Shown: positions 16,585-25,551, numbered from the stretch's first letter. The stretch is 47,744 bases of DNA from Candidatus Gastranaerophilales bacterium (GCA_944324165.1 CALUVG010000017.1:1-47744); one strand, 5' to 3'. Numbers and translations are program-made. Notes: generated by a model from the sequence alone, not told the origin.

Positions 16585-18128
16585 TGCCAAAAGTTGTATA
16601 TAAACATACCCCTGCCCCGTTATGGCTGGTTGCATTTTCAATACTTTTGCCGACATCTTTTTCCTGTCTTGCGACATCTGCCACTAACGTTGCAATACCT
16701 CATATTTCAGGATATTTCGGTTCAACAATTGATGAGGCAAACTGGATTATAACATCATATATGATTGCAAATGCCTGTTTAATCTTGATGTCCGGATGGC
16801 TGGAAAATCTTTTGGGACGAAAACGTTTTTTGAAAATTTTTATCGGGATTTTCACTCTTGGTTCATTAATCTGTGCAATTGCTCCTAACCTTAACTTGAT
16901 GGTACTTGGAAGACTAATTCAAGGGATTGGAGGAGGACCAATGACACCTTTATCGCAGGCAATTCTTCTTGCAGCATTTCCTCCGGACAAAAGAGGCATT
17001 GCAATGAGTTTGTATGGAATTGCCGTAATGGTATTCGCAATATTAGGACCTACATTTGGCGGATTTATCGTTGACAACGCGGATTGGCAATGGATTTATC
17101 TTGTAAATATTCCGGTTGGAATTCTTTCAATTTCAATGGTGCATGCAAATATTGAAGAACTTAAGACAAGAAAGGAAATTAAAAAAACAGATTATCTGGG
17201 AATGATTTCTCTTGTTTTGTGGCTTTTATCAATGCAGATTGTTCTCGATAAAGGGCAGCAGTATAATTGGTTTGACTGCGCATGGATATCATGGCTTTCA
17301 GGATTTTCAGTGTGTATGTTTGTATTTTTTATTATTAGAGAATTAGAAAGCAGTGCTCCGTTAATTAATTTAAGACTGTTTAAAGACAAGAATTTTTTAA
17401 TAGGTACAATCTTAAGTGCATCTGTTAACATGATAGTATTCTCTTCAATAGTACTTGTGCCGCAATTTCTACAAAATATGATGGGATATACGGCAATGTT
17501 AAGCGGCTATGCCCTTGCCCCCCGTATAATTTCATGTGTGTTTATGATGATTGTAATAAATCCGCTGATGAAACTCTTTGATAACAGGGTCTTAATAGCA
17601 ATTGGATTTTTCTTCTTAGGGATTTCAATTTTATTCTTTATGAATTTAAATCTCAGTGTATCATTTATTTATATAGCAATTCCACAGGTTCTTATGGGGG
17701 TTGGCGTAATTATGACATTCATTCCTATTTCTTCACTGGTATTAGGAACTTTGCCTAAGACAGAATTAACAAACGGAGCAAGCTTACATAACCTATGTAA
17801 AAGTGCAATGACAGCGGTTATAGCATCTGTAGCCTCAACCCTTGTGGCAAGACACAGTCAGATGCATCAGGTTTATCTGGTTGATAACCTTTCTAACTTT
17901 AATCTGATATTTCAGCAAAAATTTGCCTCTTTAGTGCATACATTTATGGCAAATGCATCTAGTTCATTTGCGACAATTAAAACAAATTCGTATATGTACA
18001 AATCCCTGCTTACCCAATCCCGTTTAATGGCTTATGTGGATGTGTTTGAAATATTTGCATTTATTGCATTTTTACTTATACCGCTGGCATTCTTATTCAA
18101 AACAGATACCTCTCAAAAACAGGCATAA
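16584..18128 (+). CDS. emrB: EmrB-type drug:H+ antiporter, DHA2 family (pump 1)
   Basis: A 514-residue major facilitator with about 14 membrane helices, the DHA2 pattern. Motifs: ATNVAIPHISGYFG in helix 1 region, WIITSYMIANA, LGRKRF (motif A-like), GRLIQGIGGGPMTPLSQA, and motif C-like GPTFGGFIVDN. It extrudes hydrophobic drugs or toxins using the proton gradient. No terminator hairpin is seen after it before the recombinase region. Confidence 0.93.
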   Translation: MPKVVYKHTPAPLWLVAFSILLPTSFSCLATSATNVAIPHISGYFGSTIDEANWIITSYMIANACLILMSGWLENLLGRKRFLKIFIGIFTLGSLICAIAPNLNLMVLGRLIQGIGGGPMTPLSQAILLAAFPPDKRGIAMSLYGIAVMVFAILGPTFGGFIVDNADWQWIYLVNIPVGILSISMVHANIEELKTRKEIKKTDYLGMISLVLWLLSMQIVLDKGQQYNWFDCAWISWLSGFSVCMFVFFIIRELESSAPLINLRLFKDKNFLIGTILSASVNMIVFSSIVLVPQFLQNMMGYTAMLSGYALAPRIISCVFMMIVINPLMKLFDNRVLIAIGFFFLGISILFFMNLNLSVSFIYIAIPQVLMGVGVIMTFIPISSLVLGTLPKTELTNGASLHNLCKSAMTAVIASVASTLVARHSQMHQVYLVDNLSNFNLIFQQKFASLVHTFMANASSSFATIKTNSYMYKSLLTQSRLMAYVDVFEIFAFIAFLLIPLAFLFKTDTSQKQA

Positions 18129-18186
18129 TTTTAGTTTTTGGAGTAACAATAGTTTTTAATGCTTATAGTTGCATTTAAAGTCTCCA

Positions 18187-18226
18187 TTTATCAATAATAA
18201 TATTGGTCACAATTATGATTGATAAA
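18187..18226. promoter_or_regulatory. 40-bp imperfect palindrome before the recombinase
   Basis: tttatcaat (18187-18195) and attgataaa (18218-18226) form a perfect 9-bp inverted repeat; including inner bases, 16 of 20 positions per arm are complementary. It ends 15 bp before the recombinase ATG. It could be an autoregulatory operator or an accessory binding site for the recombinase. Confidence 0.5.
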
Positions 18227-18241
18227 TAGAAAGGAGAAAAC

Positions 18242-18784
18242 ATGACAACTGTAGAACCTATTAGAAAAAAAGAAGACATTAAAAAAGTGGAGGAAGTGCT
18301 TAGAAAACAAAACAAAAGAAATTTGTTGATGTTCACAATCGGCACAAATTGCGGCTTACGTGTTTCGGATATTCTTGCGCTTAATGTAGGGGATGTTATG
18401 GGGAAAAATTACATCCAAATTATTGAAAAAAAGACCGGAAAGTTTAAAAAATTTCCCATCAATGCAAAATTAAAACCAATGTTTGCCGAATTTACCAGAG
18501 GTAAAAGTGCGGAGGAACCTTTATTCAAAACAATATTCCACAACAGGCTTGAGAGATTTGCCGCATATCATATAATACGTGACGCTTGTAAAGCTGCGGG
18601 GCTGGAAGAAAAGGTAGGAACACATACAATGCGAAAAACTTTTGGGTATCACCATTATAAAAAATTTAAAGATGTAGCAATGCTTCAAAAAATTTTTAAC
18701 CACTCAAGTCCGCAAATAACCCTGAGATATATAGGAATTGAACAAGATCAAATTGATGAAAGCTACGCAAACTTCATTTTATAA
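18242..18784 (+). CDS. Minimal tyrosine recombinase
   Basis: A 180-residue protein consisting of only the catalytic domain of the phage integrase/XerCD family. Catalytic residues are visible: R40 (GLRVSD), a Lys in KKTGKFKK (about 64-70), H128 and R131 (HTMRKTFG), H154 (NHSSPQ) and the nucleophile Y163 (LRYIG). The usual N-terminal core-binding domain of ~100 residues is missing; a strong AAAGGAG precedes the ATG, so the short form is genuine. Family members cut and rejoin DNA at short inverted arms. Its stop is 87 bp from an 18-bp inverted-repeat pair enclosing a promoter-sized segment, so the likely job is DNA inversion that switches the glycan operon. No phage or transposon genes accompany it. 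Confidence 0.92.
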   Translation: MTTVEPIRKKEDIKKVEEVLRKQNKRNLLMFTIGTNCGLRVSDILALNVGDVMGKNYIQIIEKKTGKFKKFPINAKLKPMFAEFTRGKSAEEPLFKTIFHNRLERFAAYHIIRDACKAAGLEEKVGTHTMRKTFGYHHYKKFKDVAMLQKIFNHSSPQITLRYIGIEQDQIDESYANFIL

Positions 18785-18870
18785 TTTTGTATAAATTCTA
18801 TACTAAAATTATAAGTGGATTTATTTTGAGAATCGAAAAAGATTAAAAATAATTTTTTAAAATTAAATCT

Positions 18871-19061
18871 CGACAATTTTTATCCAAAATGTGATGTAAT
18901 CGTAAAAGTCTTGATTTAAAAGGATTTGAGGTAACATAAAAATCTTATAGTCAGATAGCATAACAAAAGTTAATAAATAGCCAAATTCCGTTTTTTTGTG
19001 TTATTATTAATATAGATAAAGGATTAAAATTTTATAATCACATTTTGGATAAAATGTGCCG
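18871..19061. repeat. Inverted repeats flanking a putative invertible promoter segment
   Basis: Left arm 18871-18895 and right arm 19037-19061 are inverted copies: 18 bp perfect (ttttatccaaaatgtgat at 18878-18895), with matches continuing unevenly outward (cgaca / tgccg ends). They enclose 141 bp (18896-19036) with no gene. The right arm ends 35 bp before the first glycan gene; the left arm starts 87 bp after the recombinase. The whole 18785-19095 gap holds only this. The arrangement matches invertible promoters of surface-polysaccharide loci. Confidence 0.75.
18957..18984 (-). promoter_or_regulatory. Candidate promoter inside the invertible segment
   Basis: On the minus strand TTGGCT (18984-18979), 16-bp spacer, TATGCT (18962-18957) with an extended TGT just before it. 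In the given orientation it points away from the glycan operon (OFF). A weaker plus-strand option is TTGATT-18-CATAAA near 18911-18940, so the current state is not certain. Confidence 0.4.
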
Positions 19062-19095
19062 AAAATTTTTAAAAATGTTATAAACAGGGTGATTA

Positions 19096-19614
19096 ATGGA
19101 AAATCAAATTTTAAATATTGCATATATAGAATACCTCAATACACGGGAAGAACTGAATTATTTTAAAGATTTAATAACAAAAACTAATAAAAACATTACT
19201 CATAAGATTAACTTATATTTAATATCAAATCTTGCAACAAACGAAGATATTGAAGAATTAAAAAATAATGTAAATGAAATTTTCACATACAATTCATTTA
19301 ACGCATCAATATTTGATAATTTAGCCTGCAAAATACAACTGGGCATTGTGCCCTCAATACTTGCTGAAACCATTTCACAGGCAACCATTGAATTTATATC
19401 AAGAAATATACCTGTTCTCTGTGGTGATAAAGGCGGAGATAGTGAACTTTGCACAAGCAATTTGTTCACTTTTAATACCGAAGATATTAACGATTTTGAA
19501 AGTAAAATTTCAAACTTTATAAATCAACCGGAATTATTAAATGAATACCGGCAAAATAAACACGAACTAACTGATACGTTTATTAATGACTCACTATTGC
19601 TTGCAGCAGAATAA
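19096..19614 (+). CDS. N-terminally truncated GT4-like glycosyltransferase fragment
   Basis: 172 residues resembling only the C-terminal Rossmann half of a GT4 (glycosyl transferase group 1) enzyme: NSFNASIFDNLA, then QLGIVPSILAETISQATIEF, RNIPVLCGDKGGDSEL, and FNTEDINDFESKISNFI. That half normally binds the nucleotide sugar; the acceptor-binding half is absent. An in-frame TGA immediately precedes the ATG, so it cannot extend upstream. It is the first gene after the inverted repeats. It may be a relic left by rearrangement, or a subunit working with another protein. The Shine-Dalgarno is weak (AGGGTGA). Confidence 0.6.
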   Translation: MENQILNIAYIEYLNTREELNYFKDLITKTNKNITHKINLYLISNLATNEDIEELKNNVNEIFTYNSFNASIFDNLACKIQLGIVPSILAETISQATIEFISRNIPVLCGDKGGDSELCTSNLFTFNTEDINDFESKISNFINQPELLNEYRQNKHELTDTFINDSLLLAAE

Positions 19615-19638
19615 TATATCCGGAGAGACCATTAAAAA

Positions 19639-20754
19639 ATGAATGCTAAAAAGAAAAATTTAATAGTTGGAGCAGGATTTGCCGGCGGAACAATAGCCAA
19701 TTTAATTGCGGACAAACTAAATGAACAGGTTGTCATAATTGATAAAAAATCACATCTTGCAGGAAACAGCCATGATTTTCGCGACGAAAACGGTATAATG
19801 ATTCACAAATACGGTTCGCATATTTTTCACACGAACAGTGAAAAAGTATGGAATTTTATCAAAAAATTCGGCAGTTTTAATCAGTATATGCATAAAGTTT
19901 ATGCATTGATTGACGGGATAGAAACTACTATTCCATTCAATTTTAATACTTTATATAATGTTTTTCCGCAAAAATTAGCAAACAAAATTGAAGAAAAACT
20001 TCTGCAAAAATTTGAATATAATTCTAAAGTTCCTATTCTGGAATTTTTAAAACAGGATGATAAAGATTTAAAATTTCTAGCAAATTATATTTACGAAAAA
20101 GTTTTTCTTCATTACACAGCCAAACAATGGAATGTTAATCCCAAAGATATTGATAGTGCTGTAACTGCCAGAGTACCAGTATATTTATCAAAAGACAACA
20201 GATATTTTCAAGATAAATATCAAGGCATTCCCCTGGAAGGCTATACAAAACTTGTTGAAAACATGTTGAATTCACCGAATATAGAAATTCGCTTAAATAC
20301 AAATTTTAAAGATATCAATGAACAATTTGAGCGCATATTTTATACAGGTTCGATTGATGAATTTTTTGATTACAAATTCGGAATACTTCCTTATAGAAGT
20401 GTAAACTTCAAATTTGAAACACACACAAAAGATTTCTATCAACAAAATTCCGTAATAAATTATCCATGCAATTACGATTTTACCAGAATTCATGAATTTA
20501 AACATTATCTAAATGACAAATCTGACAAAACCGTAATTGCAAAAGAGTATTCAGAAAATTTTGAATTAGAAAAAAATGAACGATATTACCCCGTTTTAAA
20601 TGACCAGAATATTAACCTGTATAATAAATATTTTGCAGAGGCAAAAAAATTAAATAATGTATATTTTCTCGGCAGACTTGGAGACTACAAATACTACGAC
20701 ATGGATAAAGCAATATTGAGGGCAATAGAAATGTTTGAGGAGGTTTGTTTATGA
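19639..20754 (+). CDS. glf: UDP-galactopyranose mutase
   Basis: A 371-residue flavoenzyme converting UDP-galactopyranose to UDP-galactofuranose. The FAD-binding start is VGAGFAGGTIAN, then HLAGNSHDF, KYGSHIFHTN, and PFNFNTLY. Active-site features include QWNVNPKDI, the ARVPVYLS segment and GRLGDYKYYDMD near the C-terminus. Length is normal. It implies galactofuranose in the glycan. The gene ends in ATGA overlap with the next glycosyltransferase. Confidence 0.96.
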   Translation: MNAKKKNLIVGAGFAGGTIANLIADKLNEQVVIIDKKSHLAGNSHDFRDENGIMIHKYGSHIFHTNSEKVWNFIKKFGSFNQYMHKVYALIDGIETTIPFNFNTLYNVFPQKLANKIEEKLLQKFEYNSKVPILEFLKQDDKDLKFLANYIYEKVFLHYTAKQWNVNPKDIDSAVTARVPVYLSKDNRYFQDKYQGIPLEGYTKLVENMLNSPNIEIRLNTNFKDINEQFERIFYTGSIDEFFDYKFGILPYRSVNFKFETHTKDFYQQNSVINYPCNYDFTRIHEFKHYLNDKSDKTVIAKEYSENFELEKNERYYPVLNDQNINLYNKYFAEAKKLNNVYFLGRLGDYKYYDMDKAILRAIEMFEEVCL

Positions 20755-21839
20755 ATTCGGATATAGCAGTTTCTATATTAGTCCCGGTATATAATGTTGA
20801 AAAATATCTGCCGCAATGTCTGGATAGTTTAATAAATCAGACGTTAAAAAATATTGAAATAATTTGCATAAATGATGGCTCAACCGATACAAGTCTAAAA
20901 ATTTTAGAAAATTATCACCAAAAAGATACCAGAATAAAAATAATTGATAAAGAAAATTCCGGCTATGGTGCTTCTATGAATCTTGGATTAGATGCCGCAT
21001 CCGGCGAATATATCGGCATCATAGAACCTGATGATTTTGCCGACAGTACAATGTTTGAGTCTTTATACAAACTTGCAAAAAAATTTGATGCAGAAATTGT
21101 TAAATCTGATTTTTTCCAATATACAACATCCAATAATCAATCAAGAAAATCCGGTATTATTGACAAAAATTTTGCGAATAAATTCTTAAATGCAAAAAGC
21201 TATCAAAATTTATTCAAAATGCCGCCTAGTATCTGGAGCGCGATTTATAAAAATGAATTTATCAAAAGAAATAATATCAGATTTTTAGAAACACCCGGCG
21301 CAAGTTATCAGGATACTTCTTTTGCATTCATAACACTTTCTCTTGCCGAAAAAATTGTACTCACAGACAAAGCATTTTTATACTACAGGCAGGACAATGA
21401 AAATTCTTCAGTAAATTCTAAAGAAAAAGTTTTTCTTATCTGCGGAGAATACAATAAAATTACTGATTTTCTCAATCACAATCCTGAAATTAAAAAGTTT
21501 GTAAACACACCAAAACTCATCAAACAATATTCAACTTATCTGTGGAATTTGAAAAGAATTGATGACAAATTCAGAGACAATTTTATAGATGTCTTTTCTG
21601 ATACGTTTAAAAAATATTTTAACGACGGTGAGATTACTGAAAAATTTTATAAAAAACACGATAAAAATTTATTCAATCTGCTGCTAAATGACAAAGAATT
21701 ATTTAAAAAATCTATGGAAAAAATTATTGAAAAAGAGAATAAAAAAATGCAAAGAAGAAAAATGTTTTCAATACGCATTAACCCGTCAAGAAGAATAAGC
21801 ATTGTGCTGTTTGGCAAACAAATTTTGGAGGTGAAATAA
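20751..21839 (+). CDS. GT2 family glycosyltransferase
   Basis: 362 residues. GT-A domain in the first ~220 residues: SILVPVYNVEKYLPQCLDSL, INDGSTD, GYGASMNLGLDAASGEYIG and the metal-binding PDDFAD. The C-terminal ~140 residues are Lys-rich helices without membrane segments. Transfers a sugar from a nucleotide donor in the cytoplasm; donor unknown (UDP-Galf is possible given glf next door). I use the ATG at 20751 with GAGGAGG 7 nt upstream; it overlaps the glf stop as ATGA. The upstream in-frame TTG overlaps that Shine-Dalgarno. Ends TAATG with the next gene. Confidence 0.9.
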   Translation: MNSDIAVSILVPVYNVEKYLPQCLDSLINQTLKNIEIICINDGSTDTSLKILENYHQKDTRIKIIDKENSGYGASMNLGLDAASGEYIGIIEPDDFADSTMFESLYKLAKKFDAEIVKSDFFQYTTSNNQSRKSGIIDKNFANKFLNAKSYQNLFKMPPSIWSAIYKNEFIKRNNIRFLETPGASYQDTSFAFITLSLAEKIVLTDKAFLYYRQDNENSSVNSKEKVFLICGEYNKITDFLNHNPEIKKFVNTPKLIKQYSTYLWNLKRIDDKFRDNFIDVFSDTFKKYFNDGEITEKFYKKHDKNLFNLLLNDKELFKKSMEKIIEKENKKMQRRKMFSIRINPSRRISIVLFGKQILEVK

Positions 21840-23191
21840 TGGATTCTATTAACCCGAAAGTATCAATTATTCTGCCGACATATAATGGTGAAAAATATAT
21901 AAAAACAGCGATTAATGCAATTCTTGCACAAACCTATAACAACTGGGAACTAATCATAGTTGACGATTGTTCTACAGATAATACAAACAAAATCATAAAT
22001 GAATTTGCACAAAAAGATTTACGTATAAAAGTTATAAGAAATGAAGTTAATAAAAAAGTTGCCGCATCATTAAATATCGGATTTTCACATGCAGCAGGAG
22101 ACTATTACACCTGGACATCGGATGACAATTATTATAAGCCTGCAGCAATTGAAAAAATGGTTAAATTTCTACAGAAAAATCCTGATTACGGAATGGTATA
22201 TGCGATAAGTGATATGATTGATGAAAATGGCAAAAAATATGCCGAATGGGGAGCAACTCCGGCAGATGCAGAAAAAATATTTGATGCAAATTATATCGGC
22301 GCCTGCTTTCTTTACACAAAAGGAGTTGCGAAAAAAGTTGGTGAGTATTCTCAAAATCTTACTTTAGTTGAAGATCATGAATACTGGATTCGTATGAAAT
22401 TAGCCGCAAAAATTACAAACATTCCGGAAAGCCTTTATGTTTACAGATTACATTCAAAAAGTTTGACAGGACAGAATACTTATACCGGCAGAATTAAAGA
22501 TTTTGATATGATGTTCAACTATGAAAAGGTCTATGTCGAGAAGTTTCCTGAACTTCAACAATACATGAATTCTTTTATGAAAGTCAGAAGAATTTTACGC
22601 CAAAAAGAACTCGTTTCAATAAAAGAATTATTGAAATATTTAAACAAAAAAGATTTGTATAAAGAACTAAAAACTTTCTACAGATTTCATAACGAAAATT
22701 ACTATCTGAAATATATTTTACAGCTTGGCGGTATATATTTAATCAAAGGCATAAAACAATACATTAAATGCAGAAAAAATCGCAAAAATTTTTATGAATT
22801 AAGCATAAGAAGATACGGCGATGACAGAGGTTATTTAACCACAATAGAAAATACAGATATTCCTTTCAAAATCAAGCGAGTATATTATCTTTCGGATGTT
22901 TCAAAGGGCAAAGACAGAGCACATCATGCGCACAAAAAATCTTCGCGTGTGCTGTCAGCAATCAGAGGGTCTGTGAGAGTAAAATTGGTTGACGGATTGA
23001 ACAATAAAACAGGCGAATTTGTTCTCAACAATCCGTCCCGCGCCGTCTATTTTAACAGAAAAGTCTGGTGCGAATTGTCAGATTTTTCAGATGATGCAGT
23101 TGTACTGGCATTGGCGGATCAGCCTTATTTTGAAAAAGAATATATAAGAAATTATGACGATTATAAAAAATTCATCGGGAGAGCAAAATAA
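21839..23191 (+). CDS. Fusion: GT2 glycosyltransferase + FdtA/WxcM-like ketoisomerase cupin
   Basis: 450 residues in two parts. Residues 1-~310 are a GT2 transferase (SIILPTYNGEKYI, VDDCSTDNT, ASLNIGFSHAAGDY, metal site TSDDN, and LVEDHEYWIRM). Residues ~320-450 are a cupin resembling the dTDP-sugar 3,4-ketoisomerases FdtA/QdtA and WxcM: RRYGDDRGYLTTIE, RAHHAHKKSSRVLSAIRG with the H-x-H pair, and DQPYFEKEYIRNYDDYKKFI. In stand-alone FdtA that His pair lies in the active site; the family's usual Gln after HAHK is an Arg here. No rmlA/rmlB or aminotransferase is nearby, so the substrate is unclear. Both parts are full-looking, so this is a true fusion. It starts by TAATG overlap and ends directly against capG. 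Confidence 0.85.
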   Translation: MDSINPKVSIILPTYNGEKYIKTAINAILAQTYNNWELIIVDDCSTDNTNKIINEFAQKDLRIKVIRNEVNKKVAASLNIGFSHAAGDYYTWTSDDNYYKPAAIEKMVKFLQKNPDYGMVYAISDMIDENGKKYAEWGATPADAEKIFDANYIGACFLYTKGVAKKVGEYSQNLTLVEDHEYWIRMKLAAKITNIPESLYVYRLHSKSLTGQNTYTGRIKDFDMMFNYEKVYVEKFPELQQYMNSFMKVRRILRQKELVSIKELLKYLNKKDLYKELKTFYRFHNENYYLKYILQLGGIYLIKGIKQYIKCRKNRKNFYELSIRRYGDDRGYLTTIENTDIPFKIKRVYYLSDVSKGKDRAHHAHKKSSRVLSAIRGSVRVKLVDGLNNKTGEFVLNNPSRAVYFNRKVWCELSDFSDDAVVLALADQPYFEKEYIRNYDDYKKFIGRAK

Positions 23192-24307
23192 ATGAAAGTA
23201 ATGACAATAGTCGGAACACGACCGGAGATAATAAAACTTGCAGAAACAATTAAAGAATTGGATAAATATACCGACCATATTTTAGTGCATACGGGTCAGA
23301 ATTTTGATTACGAATTGAATGAAGTATTTTTCAAGGATTTAGAGTTGAGAAAACCGGATTATTTTATGAATGCGGCAGGCAAAAATGCTGCACAAACTAT
23401 TGCAAATGTCATTGCAAAAACTGATGAAATTTTAGAAAAAGAAAATCCCGATGCAATTTTGTTATACGGTGATACAAATTCATGTCTTTCAATAATTGCA
23501 GCCAAGCGTAGAAAAATTCCAATCTTTCACATGGAAGCCGGCAACAGATGTTTTGATCTTCGTGTTCCGGAAGAAATAAACCGCAAAATTGTCGATCATT
23601 TATCAGACATAAATCTTGTATTAACAGAACAGTCAAGAAATTATTTAGAACGCGAAGGCATAGCACCGGAGACGATTATAAAAACAGGTTCGTCAATGAA
23701 AGAATTGTTTTTAAAATACAAAGAAAAAATCGAAAATTCTAACATTTTAGAGCAGTTAAATTTGCAAAAAGGTAAATATTTTGTAGTAAGTTCGCATCGG
23801 GAAGAAGTGGTTGACAGTCCGGAAAATTTAAAAGATTTGATAGAATCGCTGAACGGATTAATTGAAAAATATAATTATCCAATAATTTTTTCAACACACC
23901 CGCGGACAAAAAAACAACTCGAAAAAATCGCGGATTTAAAGGCGGATGAGCGGATAATTTTTTCAAAACCGTTTGGATTTTTTGATTATATTTCTTTGCA
24001 AAAAAATGCAGCGTGCACACTCTCTGACAGCGGCACAATTACTGAAGAGAGTTCAATTTTAGGATTTCCTGCGGTAACTATAAGAAACGCGCACGAACGT
24101 CCTGAAGGCAATGATGAAGGCACACTTGTAATGTGCGGTTATAAAAAAGCAAGAGTAATGAAAGCGGTAGAAGTTGTGATGTCACAACACAGAGAAACAT
24201 CAATGCATATAGTGAAGGATTATGAGGCGGATAATGTATCGAAAAAAGTTGTCCGCACAATACTCAGCTACATAGATTACGTAAATGAAAAAGTATGGAG
24301 AAAATAA
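23192..24307 (+). CDS. capG: UDP-HexNAc 2-epimerase, CapG/FnlC/WbjD type
   Basis: 371 residues of the WecB superfamily. VGTRPEIIK, HTGQNFDYELNEVFFKDLEL, GDTNSCLS, HMEAGNRCFD(x)RVPEE, SSHREE, and DSGTITEE are all present. The NFDYELNE-FFKDLELRKPDYF block is typical of the CapG/FnlC/WbjD branch that epimerises C2 of UDP-2-acetamido-2,6-dideoxy-L-talose (to L-FucNAc) or L-rhamnose configuration (to L-QuiNAc), rather than WecB proper. It would be the last step after the CapE-like enzyme (28810) and the reductase (29850). The ATG directly follows the previous stop. Confidence 0.88.
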   Translation: MKVMTIVGTRPEIIKLAETIKELDKYTDHILVHTGQNFDYELNEVFFKDLELRKPDYFMNAAGKNAAQTIANVIAKTDEILEKENPDAILLYGDTNSCLSIIAAKRRKIPIFHMEAGNRCFDLRVPEEINRKIVDHLSDINLVLTEQSRNYLEREGIAPETIIKTGSSMKELFLKYKEKIENSNILEQLNLQKGKYFVVSSHREEVVDSPENLKDLIESLNGLIEKYNYPIIFSTHPRTKKQLEKIADLKADERIIFSKPFGFFDYISLQKNAACTLSDSGTITEESSILGFPAVTIRNAHERPEGNDEGTLVMCGYKKARVMKAVEVVMSQHRETSMHIVKDYEADNVSKKVVRTILSYIDYVNEKVWRK

Positions 24308-24309
24308 AA

Positions 24310-25551
24310 ATGAAATGGAAAAACAAAGGTCATGAATTTGATGAACTAGGAGCTTTATTTCAAAAAAATTCTGAAATACTTGTAATAGGGAATAAAAATG
24401 ATGCCGAAAAAATATACAAACAATTGGAATTTTTAAATACAAAAATTTCCACCTTTACTGATATCAATATTTTGGATTTAGGACACGGATTAAAAAAAAG
24501 AATTAAACAAATTAAAACTAAATTTTTAGAAAATATTTTAAAAAATAAAACAATTATACTTGCTAATTCAATTGCCTACAATAACCGTCTGATAACAATA
24601 TTAACGAAACTCAAATTAAAAGAAAAAATTAATTATTTTAGAGAAGAAGAATTCTTCAACAAATTTTTAAGTATTTATGCAGTTTATGTTTCGGATAAAG
24701 TATATTTTCCTAGTAATTGTTTTATATGTACAACGGTTTGTACGCTTAACTGCCGCGATTGTTTAAATTTTGCGCCATATGACAAACATAAAACTCATTA
24801 CGATTTAGAACGTTTAAAAAGTGATGTAGACACCTATTTCAAATGTATTGATAGAGTTGGTCTATTTCATATTTCAGGCGGCGAACCTTTTTCATATCCA
24901 CACATTAAAGAGTTAATTGAATATATAGGTGAAAACTATAGGGACCAAATAGATATTTTGGGTACAGTAACAAATGGAACCCTATTACCATCTGATAATT
25001 TATGTAAAGTCTTACAAAAATACGATGTAAGGGTAGAAATTGACGATTATACAATATCTTTACCGCATTTAAAAGAAAATATAAATAAATTAAAAAATAA
25101 ACTTACTCAATTCAACATTGATATACAAACAAATATTGCAACAACTTTTTATGAACTATTCCCTCCAAAAGAAATTACACCACAAGAAAACTTATGTAAA
25201 AAATTTGATGCATGTAATCAAATTTACCAGGAGTTAAAAAATGGTAAATTATATACTTGTAATTGGGCAGAATTTGCTTATCAAGCAGGTATTTTGACTG
25301 AAATAAACGATTATTATGATCTTAATAATTTTATTGCTACCCAAGACAAGAAAGAACTCATTGAATACAGATTAGGTTTTAATGCAAAAGGCTATGTAGA
25401 TTTTTGCAGGTATTGCAATGGTAATCAAAATATTAATAAACATTTTGTACCTGCTGCAATTCAGGCAAAAGGATATCTTGAATGGGATATAAATAATCCT
25501 ACCGAAGTTAGAGAAACTAACACAATTCAGCAAGGAGAAAGACATGAATAA
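24310..25551 (+). CDS. Radical SAM enzyme 1 with auxiliary cluster, in glycan operon
   Basis: 413 residues. Residues ~1-135 form an extra N-terminal region with a Rossmann-like start (EILVIGNKNDAEKIY). The radical SAM core follows: C144-TLN-C148-RD-C151 for the 4Fe-4S cluster, then ISGGEPF (SAM amino-group site). C-terminal cysteines (LCKKFDAC, LYTCNWA, FCRYCNG) fit a Twitch/SPASM-like auxiliary cluster. Chemistry unknown: in a sugar locus it might deoxygenate, epimerise or modify a sugar or peptide acceptor. I use the ATG at 24310 because GGAG lies 9 nt upstream; an ATG at 24295 lies inside capG. Overlaps the next radical SAM gene by 8 bp. Confidence 0.85.
   Translation: MKWKNKGHEFDELGALFQKNSEILVIGNKNDAEKIYKQLEFLNTKISTFTDINILDLGHGLKKRIKQIKTKFLENILKNKTIILANSIAYNNRLITILTKLKLKEKINYFREEEFFNKFLSIYAVYVSDKVYFPSNCFICTTVCTLNCRDCLNFAPYDKHKTHYDLERLKSDVDTYFKCIDRVGLFHISGGEPFSYPHIKELIEYIGENYRDQIDILGTVTNGTLLPSDNLCKVLQKYDVRVEIDDYTISLPHLKENINKLKNKLTQFNIDIQTNIATTFYELFPPKEITPQENLCKKFDACNQIYQELKNGKLYTCNWAEFAYQAGILTEINDYYDLNNFIATQDKKELIEYRLGFNAKGYVDFCRYCNGNQNINKHFVPAAIQAKGYLEWDINNPTEVRETNTIQQGERHE

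Noticed and set aside
18242-18784. Prophage or integrative element marked by the recombinase
   Set aside because: No phage, conjugation or att-like tRNA is beside it; the inverted repeats and glycan operon explain it better.
20293-20505. Small antisense frames within the glycan genes
   Set aside because: They are AT-rich shadows of real genes without ribosome sites or conserved patterns.
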